From: CAWCPR01 sp963797475 | Lineage (GTDB): Bacteria; Chloroflexota; Anaerolineae; Anaerolineales; UBA4823 | DNA length: 24,221 nt | Direction: 5' to 3' | Assembly (NCBI GenBank): GCA_963797475.1 | Contig: CAWCPR010000005.1 | Coordinates: 1-24,221 of the forward strand | In this document: positions 1-9,271 of the stretch, in pieces | Position numbering within the stretch: the stretch's first letter is position 1 | How the letters are laid out: each line of letters opens with the position of its first letter | Position numbers and translations under genes: made by a program | The notes under the pieces: generated by a model | The model's database searches: none | What the model was told of the DNA's origin: nothing | Seen by the model: the letters and a program-made list of their open reading frames with translations, nothing else

Positions 1-5
1 TTGGT

Positions 6-15
6 CATCTCCTTT
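6..15 (-). promoter_or_regulatory. Ribosome-binding site of the next gene, which lies off the left edge
   Basis: Read on the minus strand, AAAGGAG lies just after the stop of the DUF499 gene. An ATG follows it with no spacer, so the true start is probably a few bases beyond the window edge. It shows that the operon continues with at least one more tightly linked gene. Confidence 0.45.
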
Positions 16-23
16 AAATCAGA

Positions 24-3000
24 TCACTCTTCAAACCCATGCGTCTTGAACTTCAGCGTATTACAATTTTCACTCACAATCCGCACCACATTTTCCGGGA
101 CGCCTTCTTGCACTTCGACCAGGATCTCCAATGTGATTTTTACATCCGACCCAACTAAACCCTTCAAATGCGATATCACCTCATCGGCAATCCGGCCGGC
201 GTCGCGACCCAAGCGTATCGGATCCAGCTCCACCGCGCCATGGAAGCGCCGCAATACAGCTTTCTGCGGCTCGAGATCGAATAACTTTTCCGGGCCTGTG
301 CGAGTTCCACCGGCAGCTTGCGTTTCGCTTTCAGCTTCTTCTCTTGTTTTGTAAATAACCTCTTCTTCTTTCCTGCGCTCTTCATCTCGCTGCTTCTGGG
401 CGACTTCGGGCTTCACCAACACACTGGAGCTGTCCAGGGTGATATTGGGCAAGCTGGCGGCTACCAAACCCACATAGTACCCATCCTCGCGCACAGCCGA
501 AGCATATCCGAAATAATCTCCCCAGGTTAGCGATCCAACTCCGTTGCGAATGGCTCCTACAAGCACTTGTTCGTCGCGCAGGCGCGGTAGGTAGAGATAA
601 GAAGCCAGGTATTCCCATAGCTGCTTGACTGATAGATGCTGTTGATCTTTCCATAGCCAGCGATCCAATTCGATGCGAAGGGTAGCAGGTGACCATTGGG
701 TGATGAGCTCCTCATCACGCACCAAGCGGCGCGAGGCGCGCTCCACCAATCCTTCGCTGCCCTGCAAACGTGTGTAAATCCACTCGACCGCGCCGGTACC
801 CTCCTGAGAAGGGACAATCAGGTGGCAATAGGTTTCGTTGAGGCGAGCTCCGATGGTTTCATCATACTTTTTTACCTGGTTGGCAACCTGGCGTTTCTGG
901 GCGGCATCCAGGTTGAGCTGATCTTCTTCCTGATGGATAGAGGTCCAGGCCAGCCATAGGCGCACCGCCTGCTGAAGCTCTTCCAGACGCTCGCTATCGG
1001 CAGCCAGAAAAACCAGCATGTTGCGGTAAATCCGCGGACTGTTACTGCGCCGTTCCAGGATCTCCAGGGCTGCGGCCTGGGCTTTACTCGTGCCGTTCCT
1101 TGCTCTATGAGGCACTTCCGGCCCGAGGATCACTAGGCGGGCCTCCGGATCGTCGGGCACATCCCCGCTGTTTGCAGGAATGGTATGTACACCGACAAAC
1201 TCACCTCGCTCCCGCCCCACAGAAGCGCGTACGCGGCGGATGATTTCGTCTTCTACCAGGTGTGGCGAGCGTTCATACTGCGCCGCCCGGTCGGTGGCGA
1301 TACGGGTAATAGTAGGATGTGTATCAAACCAGTATCGGCTGGCGTCGGAATAGAGGTAGTTCAAATCTTCTGAAAGCCGGCGCAAGGCATCACCGAACAC
1401 CGCAGGCGTTTCTCCCGGCTGCACGCATCCCAGCTTAATGCGCACTTCTTCCACCCCGCGCACTTTCTGGGCGCTGACGGATGGCGCGCTGCCGATAAAG
1501 ACAGTGCGCGCTACACGTCTGCAAGCCGAGAACCTTCCAAGGTTAGGGTTTTCTCGATCCAGAACCAACGGCCGGCTGGTCGTACCATCCACGTCCTTAT
1601 CCAACACTGCGCCCCACCCTTCCGGCAGGTAACGGGTGATTTCAAAACGCACCGCAGTTGAATCAATTGGCACCAAACCAGGCATGATCAGCAAGGAACC
1701 ATCCTGCCGCTCCCACAGTTCATGAATAATGGATGCCATCAAGCGCAGCACGCCGCGTGTTCGCTGGAAGCGATCCAGCGTAGACCAGTCCTCGTACAGC
1801 CTGTCAAAAAACTCAGGATGGATCGGATAAGCTGAACGGAGACGCTCCTCATAAACCGCCTCGCGGCACTCGCTAGGGAATTCAGCCCGGTTACTTTGGT
1901 ACATCTCCGAATATGCCCGGCAAACAGCATCGCGAGCTGTATAATCGGAGATTGGCTGGAAAAGCCTGCGCCGGACAATCTCGAAGGATTCGGTAGCGGT
2001 AGCTGGCTTCCAGACAAACTCAATCCGAGAAAACACATTTTGAATACGCTCCAAGGCCGCTCTCCCACCTTCTCCGCCAATCTCAATATCAGAAGCAGGA
2101 ATGGATGCCACAATCAGCGCATTGCGGGCGGCTTTGGCGGATTCTGTCAGAGCTTGGGCAAAGGTCATGTTGGAGTCGAAGCTGCCCGCAGGCAGGCCAT
2201 CTTTGCCATAGATTTGGCGGGCATACGCCACCCATTCGTCAATCAGTACCAATGCCGGACCGTAAGTCTCGAAGAGTTTGGTGAGTTTTTCTGATCCAGG
2301 ACTGATTCCTTCCCGGTCTTCCTGCGCTACCAGCGCAAAAGCTTCCGCGCCCTTACCGCCGGCCGCATCACCCAACTGCCAGGCCATCTCTCCCCATAAA
2401 GTATTGATGACCGTCCCGTCCGGTTTAGCGCGCGGATCAGCAGGGCTAATTTGCGTGCCCACCAATACAGCACGTCTGGCTTTGGGCAGCACCACCTTTT
2501 CCTGGTCTGCCAGGTTCTTGGGAAGAAGCAACTCCAAACCGGTTATATCCTTTAACTGGGAACCACCTGCAAACAGGTGATAAAGTGCCAGCATGGAGTG
2601 GGTTTTCCCACCACCGAAGTTGGTTTGTAACTCAACCACCGGATCACCACCCAATCCTAGCAGGCGCTCCCAGGCGCGGGAGAGCAAGCGTGTCAAGCCC
2701 TCAGTCAAGTAAGTGCGGCGGAAGAATTCCTTGGCGTCTCCGTATTCCGGTTCGGCTTTGCCGGTGATGACCTGAAAAAGATCTGCAGCAAATTCTGCTT
2801 GCTGATATCGCCCGGATGCTACATCTGGGTGAGGAGTTGCCACCTGCCGCCAGGATTTCAATCCAGTAAGGGCGCCGGTCTGTGTAACAGCGGCGCTTTT
2901 CTTGAGTTCTGTTTTGGTTTCAGCTTCGAAACGTTGGCGCAGCAGCTCCTGGCTGAGCTTTTTGAGATCCTCCTGTCCCTCGCCACCAGTCATACCCAAT

Positions 3001-3380
3001 AAACGCTGCATCGTATCTAAAGCACGGTAAGCATCTTCTGCAGTGAAGGCGCGCTGATGCGCCCAGCTGTTGCGTACTTCGCGCAGTTCGCTTACATAAC
3101 TGCGTCCGGAGTACCCCAACTGTTCCTGGAAAACATCGTTCCAACAACCGGTCATCATGGTCAAGATGGCTTGGACATCTAATAGTTCAAATCGTTCTTC
3201 GTCCGACATTTGCGCCCAGTGTGTTTCGGTGCGTACTGTTCCCCGCAGCACATCTTCCACCGCCGATTTCCACCAGCGGTCACCATAACGGCTCTTAATT
3301 TCTCGCAGTACATAAGGGCGGAGTCCTGCCAGTAAAACGTCCAGCCCAGTTGTGACAATCTCAACGTTACTCTTCGCCAT
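24..3380 (-). CDS. DUF499 (COG1483) P-loop ATPase with N-terminal Swt1-type HEPN domain; BrxC/PglY-like
   Basis: Intact gene of 1118 residues, the only large undamaged gene here. Residues about 1-130 form a Swt1-type HEPN domain with R103-N-S-W-A-H108, the R-x4-H motif seen in HEPN RNases. The Walker A loop NFGGGKTH is at 254-261 and a Walker B strand ALVLIDEW is near 375-383, followed by the long DUF499 body. A charged Lys/Glu-rich helix near residues 1000-1040 precedes a small C-terminal domain. The ATG at 3380 is preceded by AGGAG about 11 bases upstream. It starts 72 bases after the DUF1156 methylase stops. DUF499 ATPases of this size are the BrxC/PglY component of BREX and occur with DUF1156 methylases in other predicted defence islands; the ATPase is thought to drive or control the complex on DNA. 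The family call is firm; the BREX assignment is inferred because pglZ is not visible. Confidence 0.9.
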   Translation of the reverse strand: MAKSNVEIVTTGLDVLLAGLRPYVLREIKSRYGDRWWKSAVEDVLRGTVRTETHWAQMSDEERFELLDVQAILTMMTGCWNDVFQEQLGYSGRSYVSELREVRNSWAHQRAFTAEDAYRALDTMQRLLGMTGGEGQEDLKKLSQELLRQRFEAETKTELKKSAAVTQTGALTGLKSWRQVATPHPDVASGRYQQAEFAADLFQVITGKAEPEYGDAKEFFRRTYLTEGLTRLLSRAWERLLGLGGDPVVELQTNFGGGKTHSMLALYHLFAGGSQLKDITGLELLLPKNLADQEKVVLPKARRAVLVGTQISPADPRAKPDGTVINTLWGEMAWQLGDAAGGKGAEAFALVAQEDREGISPGSEKLTKLFETYGPALVLIDEWVAYARQIYGKDGLPAGSFDSNMTFAQALTESAKAARNALIVASIPASDIEIGGEGGRAALERIQNVFSRIEFVWKPATATESFEIVRRRLFQPISDYTARDAVCRAYSEMYQSNRAEFPSECREAVYEERLRSAYPIHPEFFDRLYEDWSTLDRFQRTRGVLRLMASIIHELWERQDGSLLIMPGLVPIDSTAVRFEITRYLPEGWGAVLDKDVDGTTSRPLVLDRENPNLGRFSACRRVARTVFIGSAPSVSAQKVRGVEEVRIKLGCVQPGETPAVFGDALRRLSEDLNYLYSDASRYWFDTHPTITRIATDRAAQYERSPHLVEDEIIRRVRASVGRERGEFVGVHTIPANSGDVPDDPEARLVILGPEVPHRARNGTSKAQAAALEILERRSNSPRIYRNMLVFLAADSERLEELQQAVRLWLAWTSIHQEEDQLNLDAAQKRQVANQVKKYDETIGARLNETYCHLIVPSQEGTGAVEWIYTRLQGSEGLVERASRRLVRDEELITQWSPATLRIELDRWLWKDQQHLSVKQLWEYLASYLYLPRLRDEQVLVGAIRNGVGSLTWGDYFGYASAVREDGYYVGLVAASLPNITLDSSSVLVKPEVAQKQRDEERRKEEEVIYKTREEAESETQAAGGTRTGPEKLFDLEPQKAVLRRFHGAVELDPIRLGRDAGRIADEVISHLKGLVGSDVKITLEILVEVQEGVPENVVRIVSENCNTLKFKTHGFEE

Positions 3381-3452
3381 ATTTTTTCGATCTCCTATTC
3401 CAACAGCTTACCTTCGTATTATCGTTCAAAAGTTCAAATCGAATGGCGGTAT

Positions 3453-6284
3453 TCATGAAAACAGAGTCTGCTGTGCGGATACGAGTTTTTTATGTGCCAG
3501 GTCTCTCAGGCGCGGCATTGCGACCACCAGCATGTTACATGCCATCGCTTCCTGAGCCCATTTCTTATGCTCGCAAATCGTGTATAAGCGGTAAGCCAGG
3601 TCCCGAACTGCCTCCCCGTAAGAACCCAGCCGAGCAAGCAGGGCAGCGGCTTCTTTTTCGCCCCCTTTATCCAACGCCCGGATCAAGTGATGGGTTGCTT
3701 CCCAAGTCGTGAGGCGCTTATCATGAAGGGGATCCCAATCCGCCGGGAGTTCCTCGCGTGCCAGTAACCGCACTTTCCCAGCCGCGGGCTTCCAGGATGC
3801 CAGCCTGTACCAGCCCATCGACGCTGGTGTTCTTAGCTTTGCTAAGCGTTTCCGCCACACCATACGGGCCAGGATCAAATCCATATTGCTCAAACCAACT
3901 CAGCGCCCAGCGGGTATCGGCATCATAATCGCCCTCTTGCTTGGTGAGAAATTCATCCAGCACCTGGTTGATTAGGGCGAGGGCGGTACGGACTGTCATG
4001 GGAGTGCCGTCTGCTTCCAATACCTGGCGGTGACGGGAGAACACCGCCATGCCCGGGCCAATAGCTGCCTGCGCCAGGTCAACCGGCGCGATGTTACCTT
4101 GCTTGAGCTGCTCCAGCTCGCGTAATAATTCGCGCTGCAATCCGATCATGAAATCGTGCCGGGTGGCAACTGGAGCATCATCCGGTCGTGGACGGCAGAC
4201 TAGAACGATCGACGAAGCTAGCACATTTGAGCCGATCGATGCGATTTTCATCTCTCGTTCGGTGCGCATTGGCCATGTGCCTGTGATGGTGAAACCGGCG
4301 TCAACAATTCCGGTCAGGATCGTCTCCCAGCCAGTGCTGACCTCCTGATCATCACCGACTTGCTCCTGCTGCTTATAAGCATAATAAACCGTCAGTGGGT
4401 AATCCGGATTGGCTATCTTCCTCAAGTGGTCGAACACCGCAAACATCCCGCTCTCGAAGTGAACCCGGGCTGCCTTCCTGGCCGCCAGCTCGATTTGCAT
4501 CGGCAATTAACTCGTCGGTTTTGGGGGTCAGCATGGTGGAGAATAAATCTGGGTAGATGTCAACCAGCAGCCGGCGCAGCCAAACGTAGAAGAAATCCGA
4601 CAGGTCGGAATAGGGGATAACGTCATAATAGGGTGGGTCGGTTGAGATCAGACGACGCAGGCAGATCTTTGCCGGCCTTAGCGGCGTTACCCTGGAAAGC
4701 CTGTCCATAGGCGGGAATTGTCAACGCCGTCTTTTCCAGGGCGCGTAGGGTGTTATCCAGCATGCTGCTGAACGATCCGCTCGGCCCAAAGATAACGTTC
4801 GATTCGGCAAAGTCCCAGATGAAAGGGATCGTCTGCCGAGAAAATAGATTGACCGGGCATTCTACGGTTACACCCCAGGGCACAAAGGCGTTACTACGAT
4901 TGAGCGTCTTGGAAAAAGCGAATGTCAGGTAGGTGACAACAGCATCGGCATACGCCTGCGCCTGTGTCCCTCCCTGCGCCAGGGAAACCCCATCCACTTT
5001 CCAGCCATTTGCCACAGCATCCTTGTACACTTGTGTATGAACTTCACCAATCAGCTCAGCCAGGGTGTCCAAAGCCACGAGCTGGCGGGGAAGAAACAGC
5101 TCTGCAAAGGATGTGTAGCCGTAGCTGGAGACGTTGCCCGCCATGCCTTCGGTAATCGCTTGGTCAGGCTGCCAGCCTGGTATGGCGCAGTACGTTGCTG
5201 AAATTTGCTCTTCATCCGGGGCGAGATAAATTCTACCTCCCGGCCTATCAGCTGCCACAGCAATCATCTGTATTCCAATGCGGCCGGCTATCCCCTCGCT
5301 GCGAACGTATTCCAGCGGCACCGGTGTATCGCACGCCAGGCAGATCGCACCGCGGCGTTCAACGGTGCGTTCGGGAGGCTTACCTTTCCCACCCGCGATG
5401 GTATACCGAATAGCAGGCGGTGTTTGCCCACGGTCCACCACCGGCTGCACCCAGGTCGCTTTGCCTGTTTTGTGGCTCAGATCCCATTTGCTGGCCAGGG
5501 GCATCTCAGCCCCGCAGGCCGGATTTGGGCAGCGAACCGTGCGCACCCATAACCAGGCGACGACAGTAGCCAGGCTGCCGTCTGAGGTTTTGGCTGGTGG
5601 GAATAAATTTTTCAGTCGCTCTTCAGCCTGTTGCTGCACCCAATTACCGTAATAACTCAGATCTTCCAGTACCCCCTGGATGCCATCCCATTTCTGCCCC
5701 CATAAGACCGACTGCCCAGGCTTAACCGTTGCCGCAGGATGAACAGGTGAACGGCCAATAAACCTGCCTGGGATCTCGATCATCGCTTTATTGACCAGCA
5801 CCGCCACCGGATTGAGATCGCTGGCGTAGGCGCGTAGCCCCAACCGTTGGGCTTCCAGGGGGATGGAACCGCCGCCTGCGAACGGATCCCAGACCGGTGG
5901 GGCATATTTTTGCAGGAATTCGAGGATGGCGACCTTCCCGACAGGTAAAGGCTGTTTCATGCTGCGCGCCATGCTGCGTGCCAGCTCAAGCCGCGCTTTG
6001 TCCAGCACAGCCTCGTTGTGGACATTCTCCCACTGCACCAGGTCTTCGATAATGGAAAAGAGGCGTTCGCGCTCCTCCCGGATATCCTCCTCATCGGTCA
6101 TGTATCCCCCAGGATCATCAATTAGCGAAGCGAAGATCACACCCCGCGCCGCGGCTAGCGGCTTGCGCGACCACCATTGGTGCAGGTTATTCGGGTGACC
6201 AGTGCGGATGAACTTCTCATACACCGATGCCCGGTTGATGGCCTCAAGGGGTAGAGATACCTCAATGAGTTTCTTGTAAATCAT
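3453..6284 (-). pseudogene. DUF1156 / COG1743 adenine-specific DNA methylase, copy 1, frameshifted
   Basis: The ATG at 6284 opens the typical DUF1156 start (KLIEVSLPLEAIN, then HQWWSRKPLAAARG). The SAM-binding motif I, DPFAGGGSIPLEA, is at residues 133-145. A zinc ribbon follows (CPNPAC, then CLAC), and the catalytic DPPY is at 4628-4639. Total length is about 943 residues, normal for the family. Three shifts, each equivalent to one extra base, break it near 4665, 4478 and 3790. At 4478, removing one C from GGCGGCCAGG restores the frame; at 3790, removing one G from CGCGGCTGG does. The net frame is unchanged, so the original stop is used. The expected reaction is SAM-dependent N6-adenine methylation of host DNA, as in the PglXI-type methylases of BREX. 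It may be a recent pseudogene or an intact gene with sequence errors. It lies between the HEPN gene and the DUF499 gene. Confidence 0.85.
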
Positions 6285-6338
6285 TTGTGCCCAAAGCTCT
6301 CTCTAACCTTGATCAGAAATTATGTCAAAAATTAAGTT

Positions 6339-7289
6339 TTACAGGTCAATGGACCATATGTGAGCATAAGCAAACCTTGCCCAGTAATATAATGTCTTCT
6401 CGATGGAACTAGCATTTTTTACATCCGCTAAAGGATTTAAAATATTTGCATCATCTCCAAATAACCCTAAAATGGATGAGTATATTTCACATGCGTCTAA
6501 TCTTTGTTCTAATACCTTATACCAGTCTGGGGGGAGAGCTTGTAACTTTGTAAAGAGTTCCTTTAGTTCCGGAAGATTTACATCATGTGAATTTATTGCT
6601 ACTCTTGCAAATGTATTTCCAACATTATAAGTTTGTACAAGTAAGTCTTCCCCAGGCGTATCCAACCAGCCCGCGTGAAAATCCCGTATATCAACCTGAA
6701 TATCTTCAGGAATAGATTTGTATAATGTTTCTTCCGAAAGGCTTTTTATTTTTCCGCTTATTCTATTAAGCCTAATGCGATTTGGCGTCATTACTTTCAA
6801 TAACCCAGTTCTACTAGCAGTTTCCCATTGAGATAGCATAGCCTCGACAGAGACTTCGGAAGATTTTCCTCGACCAATATATTAGATTGTGATGGCTACT
6901 CTTATCGGGTCTAAATTCTAAATCTGTATTATCAATCGAACTGCCATGTGCTATTGTTGACCTAGCAGCATAAAACTGATTAAGCCATTTCGGAACAAAT
7001 TCATTATCTGGGAAGATCACCTTCAAAGAGGTTTCTAGATGTTTTTGGATATCAACTTTTGAGGGTTGGAATAATGTCTCAAAAGCGATTGCCATGTATA
7101 ACAACTCGGCTTCTAAATCCCAAATAGATGTATACCAAGGATTTTTCTCAAATAAATAAAGCTCGAAACTTTTGTTATACCAATAAATAGCCTTTCTAAT
7201 TCGATCAGCTAATTTAATCGTTTCTATATCATATTCACTATATTTAGAAAACAATACTGATATCTTTTGGGAGATTTGCAGACCCGCCT
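6339..7289 (-). pseudogene. Apea-like HEPN domain protein, C-terminal two thirds, frameshifted
   Basis: Two overlapping frames (7254-6814 and 6839-6339) join into one protein after one frameshift near 6840. The first shows a helical HEPN pattern: an Ala/Ile-Tyr-Trp-Tyr helix, then AIAFETLF, then R98-S-T-I-A-H103-G at 6946-6963, matching the HEPN R-x4-H motif. The frame is also open upstream of the TTG at 7254 and overlaps the end of the preceding reading frame, so this is probably the C-terminal part of a longer protein that begins at 9271. Base composition is low (23 of 60 G+C in 7081-7140), unlike the neighbouring methylase copy 1. HEPN proteins are often RNA-cleaving or RNA-binding toxins in defence loci; that role is inferred. 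A weakly supported alternative is a separate HEPN gene with a TTG start. Confidence 0.6.
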
Positions 7290-7667
7290 TAGGAACTAGG
7301 AGATTTCTCGTTCGATAAATGTAGTCTTTGGATTGGTTTGATTACGCCTGTTCTATAAAAAGGTCCCCATATCTCAATGCCATTTTTCTCTATCGAAAAA
7401 ATATTGTAAGGTTGTTCGAGATTTTGCTCATTCTGAGGGGTATAGAAACAAAACCAATCTACTAAATCAGGACTACGTCTAGGTTTATAAGCCTCGTAAT
7501 CTTCTCGGGGTTCATATGCCGCATAACGGAGTAAAAACCATGCTTCTTCAACAGATGAGACTTCTTGATCTGCTATGTATGAACAATTTTCTAAATCGTT
7601 ACCGTATGGATCCTTAAAAAGGGCAATTATTTCTTCCAAAATCGCCTTATTTTTAGGTGTTTCATTT
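7289..7667 (-). pseudogene. Middle segment of the AT-rich HEPN gene, cut at its 5' end by the IS4-type element
   Basis: An open frame of about 116 codons from the TTG at 7639, containing FKDPYGNDLENCSYIADQE and WGPFYRTG. I do not recognise a domain. The frame stays open upstream of 7639 (encoding VNETPKNKAIL) until the end of the insertion element at 7667/7668, so the start was probably lost to the insertion. Its 3' end runs directly into the HEPN segment with a frame change near 7289. The pieces at 9271-9143, 7667-7289 and 7289-6339 most likely formed one gene of about 480 codons. If it is instead an independent small gene, it is of unknown function. Confidence 0.45.
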
Positions 7668-9143
7668 ACTTGAGTTTAGAGATGCAAACTGAGCGCAAAA
7701 AGCGCTCACAAAAATCTTGAACCTTAAAAACCAATGCAGTCAACCAGAATTGCGATTATGGACTGGCAGCCTGTTTTTGCCCAACTTTCGCCTTTTTGAC
7801 CACCGGATACCTCTTTCGGGGGGCTGGACGGTAGCCTTTTGACCGACCTTTTCCTTTTCCGGCGACTTTGGGCGCTTTGGCCGGTGTGCCCAACTGCAAC
7901 AAATATCCTAAAGCCGCTCGTTGCACCTGGCCGGGGGTCAGTTGTTTACTTTCCCGTCCCGAAAACGAGGATGCCAGGCAGGACGGGCATCTTCAACCAG
8001 GTCGCGCATCAACAGCAACTGCCAATATGCCAGGGCGCACAGCCACATCCACTGCTGGGTGCCCACCAGGTTATTCGAGCGACTGGTGTTGAGCCCCAGG
8101 TTTTGTTTCAGAAATCGGAAGAGGTGCTCGATGGCAAATCGCCACAAGTACATCTTGCACAATTCCGCCAAGAGCCACCGGATCTGGCCCGGTCCAAAGC
8201 AACCACATGGGTTGTTTGTAGCGCGGCTGACCATCCGGCTCAAGAATTCTACCCGCAGCATCATGACGACCAGTTCGGGCAGCTTCTTGAGATGTAAGCC
8301 TTTCCAGGCTTGCACGCGGACCGTTTGAGCGCCGAGCTGGAAGGTTTCTTCCCCATCTGGTGCGCGCGGCGGGCTGGAGAGCTTGAACCGGGCGCCATGC
8401 TTCTGCGGGGCGCCTTTTTTCCCCGGTTCCCGCGCCGCGGGTTGCTCATGCAGGACATTGTTGCTGCGCATGCGCACCAAGGCAAAGGTGTTCTGGATGA
8501 CCAAGAAGATGGCCAAAAAGACATGGTTGCCATACAGGCTGTCTTCCACCACCACTTTGGACTTGGGGTGGCGTTGGGCTAACTCCTTAACCTGCTGGCT
8601 TCCGACTTGGCTGTCGCTCAATCCCGGGTCGATCCGCAGCGTGTCTTGCGGCGCGACCCAGGAGGTTCCCCAGCTCACCAAACGCACCAGCCAGGAATAC
8701 TTGTGCCCGTAGGTCAGTGGCTCATCCTTCTGGCTCTTCAAACAGCGCTCCGGCAAGGTTTCGGCATCCGGCCTTTCATCTTTGGTCGCGTCCAGCCCAT
8801 AGACTTCGTACCCGGCTATCGTTTCACTCTCTGCCGGCTGAAAAATGAGCAGGGTATGCAGCAGCGCATCAAAATCGATCTCCGCATGACTCCAAAATAT
8901 CGTAGACCATGCTGAATTTGCGCCGAAAGGGTGCCTGTTCACTCACGGCGACGGGCGATTTGACATGCCCGGCCACGGTCAGGGCGTCAATCAAATCCAG
9001 AACCGCATCGGGACGTTTCAGCAAGCTCTGGTATACTGCATCTCGGAACTGTTGGATAAGGTTTTTGGTCACGCAAAACTTGTACCAGCAGTTCCACTTT
9101 TTGTTAAGGTTCAGGTTTTTCGCTCAGAACTCTAAACTCAAGT
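7668..9143 (-). mobile_element. IS4-type insertion sequence, about 1.48 kb
   Basis: The ends are inverted repeats. ACTTGAGTTTAGAG begins at 7668 on the plus strand, and its exact 14-base complement ends at 9143. Both ends continue inward with CTGAGCG and, further in, GAACCTTAA. The flanks share only a 3-base TTA direct repeat if the element is taken from CTTGAG to CTCAAG, so the target duplication is short or decayed. The element carries one transposase gene and sits inside the AT-rich HEPN gene downstream of methylase copy 2. Confidence 0.8.
7756..9072 (-). pseudogene. IS4-type DDE transposase, frameshifted
   Basis: The protein reads from a GTG at 9072 (FRDAVYQSLLKRPDAVLDLI) through a central block of about 330 codons to a basic C-terminal tail ending in KAKVGQKQAASP at 7756. 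Catalytic residues fit a DDE nuclease: D in VYGLDATKDE, D in VVVEDSLYGN, and E in RFAIEHLFRFLK. The last stretch, YLWRFAIEHLFRFLK, matches the IS4 signature Y-(2)-R-(3)-E-(6)-K exactly. Two frame changes, near 8930 and near 7945, interrupt about 438 codons, so as written no full-length enzyme is made. The length fits an intact ancestor. Confidence 0.8.
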
Positions 9144-9271
9144 TATTTAATCAATTGATTTTTACTCTTAATCTCGACTTGGCCAAGTCTCTCTATAGGA
9201 TTTGAAAGGATAAACCCCGGAAAGGTATGGAAATAAGCTAAATAATTTCCTTGATCTGTTTTCCTAGGCAT
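9143..9271 (-). pseudogene. 5' fragment of the AT-rich HEPN gene, upstream of the IS4-type element
   Basis: An open frame of 42 codons starts at an ATG (9271-9269) that overlaps the stop of methylase copy 2 by 8 bases, a typical translational-coupling overlap. It encodes TDQGNYLAYFHTFPG and then NPIERLGQVEIKSKNQLIK, and ends at a TAA formed at the junction with the insertion element. It is as AT-rich as the segments beyond the element. I infer that it is the N-terminus of the HEPN gene. A frame difference across the junction has to be explained by an indel or by the imprecise target duplication. Confidence 0.4.

Noticed and set aside
7665..9147. A longer target-site duplication for the IS4-type element
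   Set aside because: Flanks share only TTA; the surrounding A/T-rich sequence makes longer matches ambiguous, so none is claimed.
7839..9205. Long plus-strand open frames across the IS4-type element
   Set aside because: They are shadows of the transposase, which has the DDE residues and IS4 signature on the minus strand.
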